NCBI RefSeq assembly: GCF_900107795.1
Contig: NZ_FNRL01000004.1
Span: 62,001-126,000 of the forward strand
DNA from: Chitinophaga terrae (ex Kim and Jung 2007)
Lineage (GTDB): Bacteria > Bacteroidota > Bacteroidia > Chitinophagales > Chitinophagaceae
Length of the DNA stretch: 64,000 bases
Direction of reading: 5' to 3'
A program made the translations under genes and the position numbers. Below the pieces are notes generated by a model. It saw nothing but the letters and a program-made list of their open reading frames with translations. It was not told where the DNA came from and did no database searches. This document shows, piece after piece, positions 53,332-63,415 of this stretch (its first letter is position 1; every line of letters starts with the position of its first letter).

Positions 53332-53339
53332 TAATTTTG
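53332..53339 (+). promoter_or_regulatory. Candidate -7 box (TAATTTTG) for the FMN reductase gene
   Basis: TAATTTTG fits TAnnTTTG and lies 20 bp upstream of the ATG at 53360. Confidence 0.4.
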
Positions 53340-53359
53340 GCCTGGTAATAACGATCATA

Positions 53360-53938
53360 ATGAAATCACTCCCTAAGTTATTGGCTATTTGTGGCAGCAC
53401 CCGGCAGGCTTCTTCCAATCATCAACTTATTAATGCAGTCAAAACGCTGGCAGAAGGAATATTCGAGATAACTGACGCCATGCCGTTGGTTAACATCCCG
53501 CATTTCAATCCCGATGAAGATATGGACCCAGAACAGGCTCCGGCGCCGGTAAAGGCGTTCAGGGAACAGTTGGAGGCGGCAGATGCAGTGCTGATCAGCA
53601 CTCCCGAATATGCAATTGGAGTGCCCGGCACCCTTAAGAACGCCATCGACTGGACCGTTTCTTCCATGCACTTTTCTTCAAAACCCGTAGCGCTGATAAC
53701 AGCAGGAACCTCCGGATATAAAGCCCACCAATCATTACTGGGAACGTTGCTGATCATAGAATCGCGGATAACAGAAGCAACGCAGCTGGTTATCCCCGCG
53801 GTTAAGACCAAAATAAACAGCCAGGGAATTATCACAGATGAACTAACGTTGAACAACGTACGTAAACTGGTTAATTCGCTGGCTGATATAACAGCGGGGA
53901 AAGAAGTTACCTTGCTTCCTTCCCCGGGTTTGAGATAG
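53360..53938 (+). CDS. NADPH-dependent FMN reductase family protein
   Basis: 192 residues, flavodoxin-like fold. AICGSTRQASSNHQLI is the FMN phosphate loop, and STPEYAIGVPGTLKNAIDW is the second FMN loop and the mark of the family (PEYNxSxPGxLKNAIDW). It reduces FMN, quinones or azo and nitro compounds with NADPH. Single gene; its stop codon is 2 bp from that of the convergent sialate O-acetylesterase gene. Confidence 0.92.
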   Translation: MKSLPKLLAICGSTRQASSNHQLINAVKTLAEGIFEITDAMPLVNIPHFNPDEDMDPEQAPAPVKAFREQLEAADAVLISTPEYAIGVPGTLKNAIDWTVSSMHFSSKPVALITAGTSGYKAHQSLLGTLLIIESRITEATQLVIPAVKTKINSQGIITDELTLNNVRKLVNSLADITAGKEVTLLPSPGLR

Positions 53939-53940
53939 GT

Positions 53941-55905
53941 TTACAGTTGAACTGCGAACTTATTGGTTTCGGTAATACCTTTCCAGTTATCTGTTCTGAA
54001 CGGAGCAGCTGGGAAACCTTCCTGGTTGAAGAGGTTATCTTCCAGGTTATTGTCTGCCCATCCGAAACGAACGGCAACAGGGCTGGCTACTTCATCTGAA
54101 TAAACAACTACTTTATTGCCATCCAGGTATGCTTTCGCATAATGGAACTGCTGGTCGGCCCCTGCTACTTCAAAACCGCGGATATAGCCGTATTTATCGT
54201 TTACTTTTAACCCGCCGCCGACGTTGGTATAAGTGATGGTTACCTTATTGCCGTTAACGGCCATCGACTGGTAGGTTGGACCTGCGCTTACCTGCGCCAT
54301 TTTATAAGTATCGTTAAGCGCAATGGCTGCCAGTCGTTTACCCACATCCTGTTTATTGCGCGGGTGAATGTCTGTAGGCTCACCGATGTCGGTGATCACC
54401 GCCATTCCTGTATTAGGCAGCTGCAAAGTGAGGGTTTGCGCTTCTCTTAACTCTGCCCAGGAGCTTCCCACTTTACTGTTGCCGTTGCTGGCGTTGAAAG
54501 ATGCCAGTTGCACAAAGTAGAAAGGAAAATCGCCCTGTTTCCATAGTTTTCTCCAGTCCTGGATCATTAACGGGAAAGACTGGCGATATTCATAAGCCCT
54601 GCCTGCGTTGGTTTCGCCCTGGTACCAGATAGCGCCTTTGATGCCCAGTTGGAGGATAGGGTGGATCATGGCGTTATAGAGGAGGCATGGGTAACTGTTG
54701 GGTCCGAGGCTGGAAGCGCCTGGCGAAACTGCGGCAACCTGGAATCCCCATTCGCCGGCCAGTGGCTGTTTGCGGCCGTTTATTTCCAGGAACAGGTCAT
54801 CTTTCTGGCCATATACGCCGCCATTCCCTGCATTGTCAGTTACTTTTATGGCAATTACATTTTCGCCGGCCTTTAATATGCCTGCCGGTACTTTATAGAC
54901 CCGCTGTGCGCTGTAATCGTTGGTGCTGCCTACCTGTACGCCATTGATATAGGTAACGTCGTTATCGTCAATAGCGCCCAGGCTCAGGGTTGCTCCCTTA
55001 CCTGCATCTTCTGCCGGAATGTTAACGGTTTTACGATACCATACCACGCCGTCGAAATCTTTCAGTTGTTTGGTTTCCCAGTAGCCAGGCAGGCTCATTT
55101 TAGGCCAGCTCTGATCATTCAGGCCGGCATCTTTAAAAGCGGCTGCTGTAGTAGCGTCAGGGAGTTTTCCCTGCAGGGTTGTAATCTTCCGGATAAGCTT
55201 GTCCCTGATCGCTCCATTGAGCGAGTCGAGGTTCAGCACAGGAGTCCGTTTCATCAGCTCGCTGAATGTGCTGCTGTTAGCCATGCCTTCCCGGCTGATC
55301 CAGGTTTCTACCATGGTGCCGCCCCACGAAGTATGGACAAGGCCAATAGGTACATGCAGTTGCTCATTCAAGGCTTTGGCAAAGAAATAGCCTACGGCGG
55401 TAAATTCGCCGGTATTGTCGGGCGACGCCGGTTTCCAGGCGCTTGGCTTTACATCATCTTTAGGCGTTGCGGAAACATCTTTCGGCAGGTAAAAATGGCG
55501 GATGTTCGGGTTAGCCGACTGGGCGATCTCGTTAGTAGCATTGAACACCCTGCTTACCGGCCATTCCATATTGGATTGACCGCTGCATATCCAAACATCT
55601 CCCATTACGATATCGTGCAGCGTAATGCTGTTATTCCCTTTTACAGTGAGGGTATAAGAACCGCTGCCAGCGGCTACCGGAGCCAGTTCTACTTTCCATT
55701 GACCATTTTTATCGGCTTTCACCGTTTTTGTCTGGTTATTGAACTGAACGGTGACTTTTTCATTTTTATCGGCCCATCCCCATACCGGGATAGGTTTATC
55801 GCGTTGCAATACCATGTTATCGCCGAAGATATTCGGGAGGCGTACATTGGCAAAGGCCGCAGCCTGCAGCAGGCTGGCGGATAATAAAAGAACTGTTTTC
55901 TTCAT
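53941..55905 (-). CDS. Sialate O-acetylesterase (SGNH, secreted)
   Basis: 654 residues with signal peptide MKKTVLLLSASLLQAAAFANV. The SGNH nucleophile Ser is in GQSNMEWPV, and the C-terminal Asp-x-x-His is in PTDIHPRNK. Between them lies a jelly-roll insert (about 235-400), as in other bacterial sialate 9-O-acetylesterases. The enzyme removes O-acetyl groups from sialic acids or from plant polysaccharides such as xylan; substrate undecided. It is transcribed alone and divergent from the copper operon. Confidence 0.9.
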   Translation of the reverse strand: MKKTVLLLSASLLQAAAFANVRLPNIFGDNMVLQRDKPIPVWGWADKNEKVTVQFNNQTKTVKADKNGQWKVELAPVAAGSGSYTLTVKGNNSITLHDIVMGDVWICSGQSNMEWPVSRVFNATNEIAQSANPNIRHFYLPKDVSATPKDDVKPSAWKPASPDNTGEFTAVGYFFAKALNEQLHVPIGLVHTSWGGTMVETWISREGMANSSTFSELMKRTPVLNLDSLNGAIRDKLIRKITTLQGKLPDATTAAAFKDAGLNDQSWPKMSLPGYWETKQLKDFDGVVWYRKTVNIPAEDAGKGATLSLGAIDDNDVTYINGVQVGSTNDYSAQRVYKVPAGILKAGENVIAIKVTDNAGNGGVYGQKDDLFLEINGRKQPLAGEWGFQVAAVSPGASSLGPNSYPCLLYNAMIHPILQLGIKGAIWYQGETNAGRAYEYRQSFPLMIQDWRKLWKQGDFPFYFVQLASFNASNGNSKVGSSWAELREAQTLTLQLPNTGMAVITDIGEPTDIHPRNKQDVGKRLAAIALNDTYKMAQVSAGPTYQSMAVNGNKVTITYTNVGGGLKVNDKYGYIRGFEVAGADQQFHYAKAYLDGNKVVVYSDEVASPVAVRFGWADNNLEDNLFNQEGFPAAPFRTDNWKGITETNKFAVQL

Positions 55906-56006
55906 GTCGTGGACGATTTGAGCATGTCATAAATGTAATAAAGACAATCTTAAAATTATATACATCAAATACTAAATAATGTAAAAGGGAAGGAGCAGGG
56001 CGGTTC

Positions 56007-56014
56007 TACCTTTG
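56007..56014 (+). promoter_or_regulatory. Candidate -7 box (TACCTTTG) for the copper operon
   Basis: TACCTTTG fits TAnnTTTG and lies 15 bp upstream of the copA start codon. No -33 TTG was found, which may reflect the need for an activator. Confidence 0.45.
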
Positions 56015-56029
56015 TAAAAAAGAAAGAAG

Positions 56030-58279
56030 ATGGCTACAACCCTATCAATACAACCGAAAGTTGCAAATAGTCAGAAGATCATAAAAGAAACATTCCCGGT
56101 GCTGGAAATGACCTGCGCCGCCTGTGCGGTAAGCGTCGAATCAATGCTCCAGGCTGTGCCTGGCGTAAAGGCTGCCGGGGTGAACTTTGCCAACCAAACC
56201 GCCTGGGTCGAATACAGCCCCCAGTTGGTCACTCCCGAGATGTTGCAGGGCGCTATCAGGAGCATTGGTTACGACCTGCTGATCAATAAAGAGAACCAGG
56301 AAGAAGAACAGGCGGCGGCACAACAACAGCATTACAGGAAGATCAAACAACGAACTATCTGGTCGGCTATCCTGGCGGCGCCGGTAATGATCATCGGTAT
56401 GTTCTTCATGGATATGCCTTATGGTAATTTTATCATGATGGCACTGTCTGCGCCGGTAGTATTCTTCCTGGGCCGTTCGTTCTTCATCAACGCCTGGAAA
56501 CAGGCCCGGCATGGCAAAGCCAATATGGATACCCTGGTAGCTTTAAGTACAGGTATTGCCTGGGTGTTCAGCGCTTTCAATACGCTGTACCCTGAGTTCT
56601 GGCACCAGCGCGGATTGCATGCGCATGTTTATTTTGAAGCGGCGGCAGTAGTGATCGCCTTTATCTCGCTTGGCAAGTTGCTGGAAGAAAGAGCTAAATC
56701 CAATACTTCTTCAGCCATTAAGAAATTAATAGGACTGCAGCCGAAAACGGTGATGAGGATCAACCAGGATGGCCAGCCTGAAGAGGTATCCATTTCGTTG
56801 GTACAAGCCCGTGATATACTGATGGTTAAACCCGGCGACAAGATCCCGGTAGACGGCGAGGTAGTGGAAGGGCAATCGTATGTTGATGAAAGCATGATCA
56901 CCGGCGAACCCCTGCCGGTATCAAAAGCTGCCGGTGCAAAAGTATTTGCCGGAACCATTAACCAGAAAGGCAGCTTCAGGTTTGAAGCTGAAAAAGTAGG
57001 GGCAGATACCCTGTTGGCGCAGATCATTAAAATGGTGCAGGAAGCGCAGGGCAGTAAAGCGCCTGTACAAAAGCTGGTAGACAAGATTGCCGGCATCTTT
57101 GTACCCATTGTTATTGGCATATCTATACTCACTTTCCTTGCCTGGATTATATGGGGCGGCAACAATGCCTTTACCCATGCATTACTGGCGGCAGTAACCG
57201 TGCTGGTGATCGCCTGCCCATGCGCCCTGGGCCTTGCTACTCCAACAGCTATTATGGTTGGAATAGGCAAAGGTGCAGAAAACAATATGCTGATCAGGGA
57301 TGCAGAGAGCCTGGAGTTAGCATATAAAGTAAATGCTTTAATACTTGATAAAACAGGCACTATTACAGAAGGCAAGCCGGAAGTAACGAATATCCATTGG
57401 CTGAAAGAAGACGGTGTTGCGGCCGGGGTATTGTATGCGATCGAACACCAGTCGGAACATCCGCTGGCGAATGCGGTAGTAGCATACTTCAGGGATGCAG
57501 ATAAAAGAATAAGCCTTGAACATTTCGACAGTGTTACCGGCCAGGGAGCCGTTGGCATGTATAAAGGACAGCGATACCTGGTAGGTAATGAAGCGTTGAT
57601 GAACGCTAACAAAGTGGCGTTGCCGGCCCAGGTATCAGCAACTGTACAAAGCTGGCAGGCTAGCGCTCAAACAGTTATCTTCTATGCCCGTGAAAAAGAA
57701 CTGCTGGCCGTCATAGGTATAGCAGATAAAGTAAAACCAGGTTCAGCGGCGGCTATTAAAGCATTGCAGCAAAGCGGCATAGAAGTATATATGCTGACAG
57801 GCGATAATGAACACACAGCAGCGGCAGTGGCGTCGCAAACCGGTATTAGACAATACAAGGCGGAGGTAATACCTTCAGGGAAAGCGGAGTTTGTGAAAAC
57901 CCTGCAGGCGGCAGGCAAAGTAGTGGCAATGGCAGGCGACGGGATCAACGACTCACAAGCCCTTGCACAGGCAGATGTGAGTATAGCGATGGGTAAAGGA
58001 ACAGATATTGCCATTGATGTGGCCAAGATCACACTCATCACTTCCGATCTGAACAGCATCCCGAAAGTGTTGAAACTTTCTGCAAAAACAGTGAGCACAA
58101 TTAAACAAAATCTCTTCTGGGCGTTTATATATAACATCATCGGGATACCGATTGCGGCAGGCATCCTGTACCCGGTTAACGGGTTCCTGTTGGATCCTAT
58201 GATCGCCGGCGCTGCAATGGCACTGAGTTCTGTAAGTGTGGTAAGCAATAGCCTCCGGTTAAAAACGGCGAAACTATAA
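56030..58279 (+). CDS. copA: Copper-exporting P1B-type ATPase CopA
   Basis: 749 residues. One N-terminal HMA domain binds Cu(I) through TCAACAVS. The transmembrane part has eight helices and the CPC ion motif (C396-P-C398, [11 protein letters not shown]). Phosphorylation Asp440 is in [11 protein letters not shown], with the HP motif in SEHPLANAV and the hinge [17 protein letters not shown]. It exports Cu(I) (or Ag(I)) from the cytoplasm. The last helix has [12 protein letters not shown]. First gene of the copper cluster; start codon has an AAAGAAAG purine leader. Confidence 0.93.
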   Translation: MATTLSIQPKVANSQKIIKETFPVLEMTCAACAVSVESMLQAVPGVKAAGVNFANQTAWVEYSPQLVTPEMLQGAIRSIGYDLLINKENQEEEQAAAQQQHYRKIKQRTIWSAILAAPVMIIGMFFMDMPYGNFIMMALSAPVVFFLGRSFFINAWKQARHGKANMDTLVALSTGIAWVFSAFNTLYPEFWHQRGLHAHVYFEAAAVVIAFISLGKLLEERAKSNTSSAIKKLIGLQPKTVMRINQDGQPEEVSISLVQARDILMVKPGDKIPVDGEVVEGQSYVDESMITGEPLPVSKAAGAKVFAGTINQKGSFRFEAEKVGADTLLAQIIKMVQEAQGSKAPVQKLVDKIAGIFVPIVIGISILTFLAWIIWGGNNAFTHALLAAVTVLVIACPCALGLATPTAIMVGIGKGAENNMLIRDAESLELAYKVNALILDKTGTITEGKPEVTNIHWLKEDGVAAGVLYAIEHQSEHPLANAVVAYFRDADKRISLEHFDSVTGQGAVGMYKGQRYLVGNEALMNANKVALPAQVSATVQSWQASAQTVIFYAREKELLAVIGIADKVKPGSAAAIKALQQSGIEVYMLTGDNEHTAAAVASQTGIRQYKAEVIPSGKAEFVKTLQAAGKVVAMAGDGINDSQALAQADVSIAMGKGTDIAIDVAKITLITSDLNSIPKVLKLSAKTVSTIKQNLFWAFIYNIIGIPIAAGILYPVNGFLLDPMIAGAAMALSSVSVVSNSLRLKTAKL

Positions 58280-58298
58280 AGTGATAATTATATAAAAG

Positions 58299-58317
58299 GT
58301 TATATGAATTGTATAAC
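58299..58317. promoter_or_regulatory. Short inverted repeat GTTATA-N7-TATAAC
   Basis: A 6-bp perfect inverted repeat with a 7-bp spacer lies between copA and the CopZ-like gene. It could be an operator or part of a promoter of the downstream genes; evidence is weak. Confidence 0.3.
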
Positions 58318-58373
58318 AGCCGCCCCTCGTTATCATACTACTTTTACATCATCAAACTAAAACATTAAATAAA

Positions 58374-58580
58374 ATGGAAGCAAAATTCAAAACGAATATC
58401 AAATGCTCAGGATGTATTGCAACAGTAACGCCGGTATTGAATGAACTGGTAGGACCAGATAACTGGCAGGTAGACCTGCAGAGCCCTGATAAAATACTGA
58501 CCGTTAAAAAGGTTGAAGATAAAAGCGAAGTACGGAATGCTATAGAAAAAGCTGGATTTAAAGCGATTGATATAGCGTAA
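58374..58580 (+). CDS. CopZ-like heavy-metal-associated (HMA) protein
   Basis: 68 residues, a single HMA domain. Copper-binding Cys residues are in IKCSGCIATV. Two Cys in a C-x-x-C loop with a ferredoxin-like beta-alpha-beta fold are the marks of Cu(I) chaperones that hand copper to CopA. It is 94 bp downstream of copA and 18 bp before the DUF3347 gene. Possible operator in the gap. Confidence 0.88.
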   Translation: MEAKFKTNIKCSGCIATVTPVLNELVGPDNWQVDLQSPDKILTVKKVEDKSEVRNAIEKAGFKAIDIA

Positions 58581-58598
58581 TCTTTTAAAATATTTTTT

Positions 58599-59099
58599 AT
58601 GAAGAAGATAATGTTTGCACTATTGGCAATGGTAACGGCGCTCTTACAAACAGCAGGAGCGCAGAACAGGAATGTATCTCCCCAGTTATCGCCTATCCTG
58701 ACCCAGTATTACAGTGTTAAAGAAGCGCTGACAAACAACGATGCCGCCGCGGCGGCAGCCCGGTCAGGCAAGCTGGCGAAAACGATCCAGGATATTACTA
58801 TCAGCGCTTTGCCTGCTGCAGAACAGGCAGCCTTTGAGCCGTTGTCTGGCAAGTTGCTGACTTCTGCGCAAACCATTGCCGGCGCCAATGATTTAAACAA
58901 ACAACGGGACGCGTTTAAAACATTGTCAGACGATCTTACCATCCTGGTTAAAGCAGTGCCATTATCCGCCGGCCCTGTTTACCAGCAATACTGCCCCATG
59001 AAAAAGGCTTATTGGTTAAGTGATAACAATACGATAAAAAATCCGTATTACGGCAAGCAGATGTTGACCTGCGGAAAGGTTACAGGTACTATTGAATAG
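58599..59099 (+). CDS. DUF3347 secreted protein
   Basis: 166 residues with signal peptide MKKIMFALLAMVTALLQTAG. The body is a helical DUF3347 domain (LSPILTQYYSVKEALTNND). Near the C-terminus QYCPMKKAYWLSDNNTIKNP contains C-x-M, and YYGKQMLTCGKV is another conserved block; the Cys and Met residues may bind copper. DUF3347 proteins are often found with copper exporters, where they are thought to be periplasmic metal binders. Sits between the CopZ-like gene and the multicopper oxidase. Confidence 0.88.
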   Translation: MKKIMFALLAMVTALLQTAGAQNRNVSPQLSPILTQYYSVKEALTNNDAAAAAARSGKLAKTIQDITISALPAAEQAAFEPLSGKLLTSAQTIAGANDLNKQRDAFKTLSDDLTILVKAVPLSAGPVYQQYCPMKKAYWLSDNNTIKNPYYGKQMLTCGKVTGTIE

Positions 59100-59114
59100 A
59101 TTTAGTTAGATCGA

Positions 59115-61322
59115 ATGAAAGCATTATTTCTGTATATCGCCTTTATGAGCCTGTGCAGCACGGTTGTTGCGCAGGCTTCTTTAACCGGGAACCAACCTAA
59201 GGTTGTAAGATATGATCTGTATGTTGGCGATACCATGGTTAACTACTCCGGCAAAACAAGACATGCGCTGGCTGTTAACGGAACCACGCCCGGCCCTACA
59301 CTTTATTTCACGGAAGGCGATACCGCCGAAATCCATGTGCATAATACCCTCCGCGAAGAAACATCCATTCACTGGCATGGCATCATACTGCCTAACCAGT
59401 ACGACGGCGTACCTTATTTAACCACTCAACCTATTAAAGCGGGGAAAACGCACATATTCAGGTTCCCCGTAGTACAGCACGGCACTTATTGGTATCATAG
59501 TCATACCATGTTGCAGGAGCAAAGCGGGCTGCATGGCGCTATCGTGATGCGCAAAAGAGGCGAGGAGCCGAAGAATGAATATACCTTACTGCTGAGCGAC
59601 TGGACGGACCTGCACCCTCATACCGTGAACCGTTACCTGCATAACGCGAACGACTGGTTCGCCATTAAAAAAGGCTCTGTACAGAGTTATGCCGAGGCAG
59701 CAAAAACCAACCATTTTAAAACGAAACTGACGAACGAGTGGAAGCGCATGAACGCTATGGATGTAAGCGATGTTTATTACGAACGCTTCCTCTCCAATGG
59801 CCAGGTAACGGACAGTCAGCCACAATTTAAAGCCGGCGATAGCGTACATCTGCGCATAGTTAACGGCAGCGCCTCTACGTATTTCTGGCTGCGCTATTCC
59901 GGCGGTAAGATCACCGTTATTGCCAACGATGGGGCCGATGTACAGCCCGTGGTAGTAGACCGGCTGCTGATAGGCGTTTCCGAAACCTATGACCTGGTGG
60001 TACCCGTACCTGAAAATATGCAGTACGAATTTATGGCTACAGCGGAAGACAGGACAAGGTCTACTTCCCTGTGGCTGGGGCAAGGCATGAAAATGCCGGT
60101 AGGCGAACTCCCCAAGCTGAAGTATTTCGAAGGGATGAAGATGATGAATGATATGATGAAGATGAACGGGGACCTGGATACCAGCACAGGAATGCAGATG
60201 TCTAACCAGGTAATGGATATGAATACCGTTATGTATCCCGAACTGGACGCTCCGCCCGCTAATGATCACAGCCGGCATGGCCGGATGAAAGGCATGGACA
60301 TGAATAACAGCGGCGATATTGTTACCCTGAACTACGGCATGCTGAAAGCGCCTGAAAAAACAACATTGCCAGACGGCCCGGTTAAGCTTTTGAATTTTGA
60401 ACTAACGGGTAATATGAACCGTTATGTATGGAGTATCAACAACAAAACTGTTTCAGAAACAGACAAGATACTTATTAAGAAAGGGGAAATAGTGAGGATG
60501 GTGATCTTCAACAATACCATGATGCGGCATCCTATGCACCTGCACGGGCACTTTTTCAGGGTGCTGAACGGCCAGGGCGATTATTCGCCGCTGAAAACGG
60601 TGTTGGACATCATGCCGATGGAAGTAGATACGATCGAATTTAAGGCGACAGAGAGCGGCGACTGGTTTTTCCACTGCCATATTTTATACCATATGATGAG
60701 CGGAATGGGACGGGTGTTCAGTTATGAAGACTCGCCGCCTAACCCTGAAGTGCCTGACCCGCGGATGGCTTACAGGATGTTGAAGAAAGATGACAGGATG
60801 CTGCATGTGATGGGAAGGGTAGGACTGGAAAGCAACGGCAGCGACGGAGAACTGATTGTTGCCAATACCAGGTATCGTTTGTCTACCGAATGGAGAGTGG
60901 GCTTAAACGCAGATCATGGCTATGAATCGGAAAGCCATTTCGGGCGGTATTTCGGGAAGATGCAATGGTTGTTCCCATACATCGGTTGGGATGTCAGGTA
61001 CCGGCGCATGAGAGAGGCCGAGAAGAACCTTTTTGGGCAAACCAATACAAAAGATTACAGGCAGGTGTTCCATGTCGGGCTTGAATATACGTTGCCCATG
61101 CTGATCATTGCAGATGCTTCGGTAGATACAGATGGAAGGATAAGAGTGCAGTTAAGCAGGGAGGATGTACCGGTGACAAGGAGGTTGAGATTTAACTTCA
61201 TGGTGAATACAGACAAGGAATACATGGCCGGTTTCAGGTATATCGTTACCAGGCGCCTGGCAATTTCAACACATTATGATAGTGATATGGGATATGGAGC
61301 GGGAATAACATTAAGCTATTAA
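59115..61322 (+). CDS. Multicopper oxidase with C-terminal CopB-like barrel
   Basis: 735 residues with signal peptide (about 20 residues). Copper ligands are visible in SIHWHGI, WYHSH, HPMHLHGHFF and HCHILYHMMSGMG, the standard T1 and T2/T3 sites. A Met- and His-rich loop (MMNDMMKMNG, NDHSRHGRMKGMDMN; about residues 335-400) probably binds Cu(I), as in CueO. The last about 170 residues (RLSTEWRVGLNADHGYESES, FGKMQWLFPYIGWDVRYRR, ending ITLSY) look like the CopB outer-membrane barrel. The protein may oxidise Cu(I) in the periplasm and be fixed to the outer membrane. 15 bp downstream of DUF3347. Confidence 0.88.
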   Translation: MKALFLYIAFMSLCSTVVAQASLTGNQPKVVRYDLYVGDTMVNYSGKTRHALAVNGTTPGPTLYFTEGDTAEIHVHNTLREETSIHWHGIILPNQYDGVPYLTTQPIKAGKTHIFRFPVVQHGTYWYHSHTMLQEQSGLHGAIVMRKRGEEPKNEYTLLLSDWTDLHPHTVNRYLHNANDWFAIKKGSVQSYAEAAKTNHFKTKLTNEWKRMNAMDVSDVYYERFLSNGQVTDSQPQFKAGDSVHLRIVNGSASTYFWLRYSGGKITVIANDGADVQPVVVDRLLIGVSETYDLVVPVPENMQYEFMATAEDRTRSTSLWLGQGMKMPVGELPKLKYFEGMKMMNDMMKMNGDLDTSTGMQMSNQVMDMNTVMYPELDAPPANDHSRHGRMKGMDMNNSGDIVTLNYGMLKAPEKTTLPDGPVKLLNFELTGNMNRYVWSINNKTVSETDKILIKKGEIVRMVIFNNTMMRHPMHLHGHFFRVLNGQGDYSPLKTVLDIMPMEVDTIEFKATESGDWFFHCHILYHMMSGMGRVFSYEDSPPNPEVPDPRMAYRMLKKDDRMLHVMGRVGLESNGSDGELIVANTRYRLSTEWRVGLNADHGYESESHFGRYFGKMQWLFPYIGWDVRYRRMREAEKNLFGQTNTKDYRQVFHVGLEYTLPMLIIADASVDTDGRIRVQLSREDVPVTRRLRFNFMVNTDKEYMAGFRYIVTRRLAISTHYDSDMGYGAGITLSY

Positions 61323-61333
61323 AATCCAGGACT

Positions 61334-63415
61334 ATGGACCATCAGCATCATGAAGGGCATGCCGGTCACGGCGCCCATCAGCATCCGCAGGTGAAAGCAG
61401 GCGGTGAAATACAACATGAACATCACGAACATCATGGACAGCATGAAGATCATGGGCATCACGGGCATCATGACCATCACGCCATGATGATCGCCGACTT
61501 CAGGAAACGGTTTTATGTGGTGCTGGTACTGACCATACCTGTAATGTTATTGTCGAAGATGATCCAGCACTGGATGGGTATGGAAATAAGTTTCCCGGGA
61601 GATAATTACCTGCTGCTGGCTCTTTCTACCGTTGTGTTCTTTTACGGGGGATGGCCTTTCCTGAAAGGATTGTGGGATGAAATGAAAGCGAAGGATCCTG
61701 GTATGATGACCCTGATCGGCTTTGCGATCACTGTGGCATATGTTTACAGTGTAGCTACAGTCCTGGGCTTAGCAGGAATGGATTTCTTCTGGGAGCTGAC
61801 AACCCTGATCCTGATCATGTTATTGGGCCACTGGATAGAAATGAAGTCTATCGTTGGCGCCAGCAGGGAGCTGGAACTCCTGGTAAAACTCATGCCGGAT
61901 ACTGCGCACCTGGTAAAGGGCGACCAGGTAACAGAAGTGAAGACAGCAACCCTGAAACCCGGGGATATAGTGCTCGTGAAACCGGGAGAAAAGGTAACGG
62001 CCGATGGCGATATAACAGAAGGCGCCACATCACTGAACGAGAGCATGTTAACGGGCGAATCGCGTCCTGTGCAAAAGAAAACAGGGGATAAGGTGATTGC
62101 GGGGTCTATTAACGGCAACGGGGCGATAAAGCTCAGCGTTACGCATAGCGCCGCCGACTCCTACCTTTCGCAGGTAGTGAAGCTGGTGGAAGATGCACAA
62201 CGATCCAAGTCCAAAACCCAGTTGCTGGCGGATAAAGCAGCACGTTGGCTTACCATTATCGCTATCCTTTCGGGCATCATTACTTTCGTGTATTGGTGGT
62301 TCGAGAAAAAAGATATGTCGTTCGCGATCGAAAGAATGGTATCAGTAATTGTGATCTGTTGCCCGCATGCCCTTGGATTGGCGATTCCGCTGGTTATTGC
62401 CCGGTCTACCGCGCTTTCAGCCAGGCATGGATTGCTGATCAAGAACAGAACGGATTTCGAAAATTCCAGGAAGATCACTACCCTGGTTTTCGACAAAACG
62501 GGTACGCTCACTGTCGGCAAATTCGAGGTATCCCGGTTGCGGGTAATTGATGGGAGTTTTACAGAAAATGATCTTGTTCGTATAGCCGCTGCTGTTGAAG
62601 GAAGTTCAGAGCATCCTATCGCTACTGGTATCATGGAAAAGTCGAAGTCTATGGGCGTAAGCCTGCCTGCTGCAGCAGAAGTAACAGCTATTACAGGTAA
62701 AGGAATAAAAGGAAAGGTAGAGGGAAAAGAAGTACTGATCGTTAGCCCGGCATATATTGCAGAGCAGTTCCCGCAAGTGGATATAAACAATAATATTCAA
62801 CCGGGAGAAACAGTGGTGTATGTGGTTGCTGATCAGAAGGTGGCGGGATATATTGCCCTTGCAGACCAGGTAAGGCCTGAATCCGCGGGCGCTATCACTG
62901 CACTGAAGAAAATGGATATCAAAACCGTTTTGTTAACCGGCGATAATAAAGTAGTAGGAGAGAGCGTATCCCGTTCGCTGGGTATGGATGGTTACATTGC
63001 GGAAGTATTGCCGCATCAGAAGCTGGAAAAGATTCAGCAATTACAGTCGCAGGGCGAGTTCGTGGCAATGACTGGCGATGGCATCAACGACGCCCCGGCG
63101 TTAGCGCAGGCGGATGTGGGAATAGCCATCGGAAGCGGAAGCGATGTAGCTGCCGCTTCCGCCGGTATCGTATTAGTGAACAGCAACCCTGAAGATGTGG
63201 TAAGCCTTATCCAATTTGGTAAGGCAACATATCGGAAAATGATCCAGAACCTGGCCTGGGCAACCGGGTATAATGTGATTGCCATGCCCCTTGCCGCAGG
63301 CGTATTATATCACCAGGGTATTGTATTGAGCCCGGCCGCAGGTGCGGTGCTGATGACCGTTAGCACGGTAGTAGTGGCTATCAATGCAGGTATGCTGAAG
63401 GTCCGCAGATCATAG
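61334..63415 (+). CDS. copB: P1B-type ATPase, CopB type (CPH motif)
   Basis: 693 residues. The N-terminus is very His-rich (first about 52 residues, with repeated HHG/HEH/GHH units) instead of an HMA domain. The ion motif is CPH (C343-P-H345, ICCPHALGL), which in known enzymes favours Cu(II) or Ag. Phosphorylation Asp387 is in DKTGTLTVGK, and AMTGDGINDAPALAQAD is the hinge. It is the last gene of the copper operon, 11 bp after the multicopper oxidase gene, and overlaps the convergent amidohydrolase by 6 bp. Together with CopA it would give two exporters of different copper state. Confidence 0.9.
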   Translation: MDHQHHEGHAGHGAHQHPQVKAGGEIQHEHHEHHGQHEDHGHHGHHDHHAMMIADFRKRFYVVLVLTIPVMLLSKMIQHWMGMEISFPGDNYLLLALSTVVFFYGGWPFLKGLWDEMKAKDPGMMTLIGFAITVAYVYSVATVLGLAGMDFFWELTTLILIMLLGHWIEMKSIVGASRELELLVKLMPDTAHLVKGDQVTEVKTATLKPGDIVLVKPGEKVTADGDITEGATSLNESMLTGESRPVQKKTGDKVIAGSINGNGAIKLSVTHSAADSYLSQVVKLVEDAQRSKSKTQLLADKAARWLTIIAILSGIITFVYWWFEKKDMSFAIERMVSVIVICCPHALGLAIPLVIARSTALSARHGLLIKNRTDFENSRKITTLVFDKTGTLTVGKFEVSRLRVIDGSFTENDLVRIAAAVEGSSEHPIATGIMEKSKSMGVSLPAAAEVTAITGKGIKGKVEGKEVLIVSPAYIAEQFPQVDINNNIQPGETVVYVVADQKVAGYIALADQVRPESAGAITALKKMDIKTVLLTGDNKVVGESVSRSLGMDGYIAEVLPHQKLEKIQQLQSQGEFVAMTGDGINDAPALAQADVGIAIGSGSDVAAASAGIVLVNSNPEDVVSLIQFGKATYRKMIQNLAWATGYNVIAMPLAAGVLYHQGIVLSPAAGAVLMTVSTVVVAINAGMLKVRRS

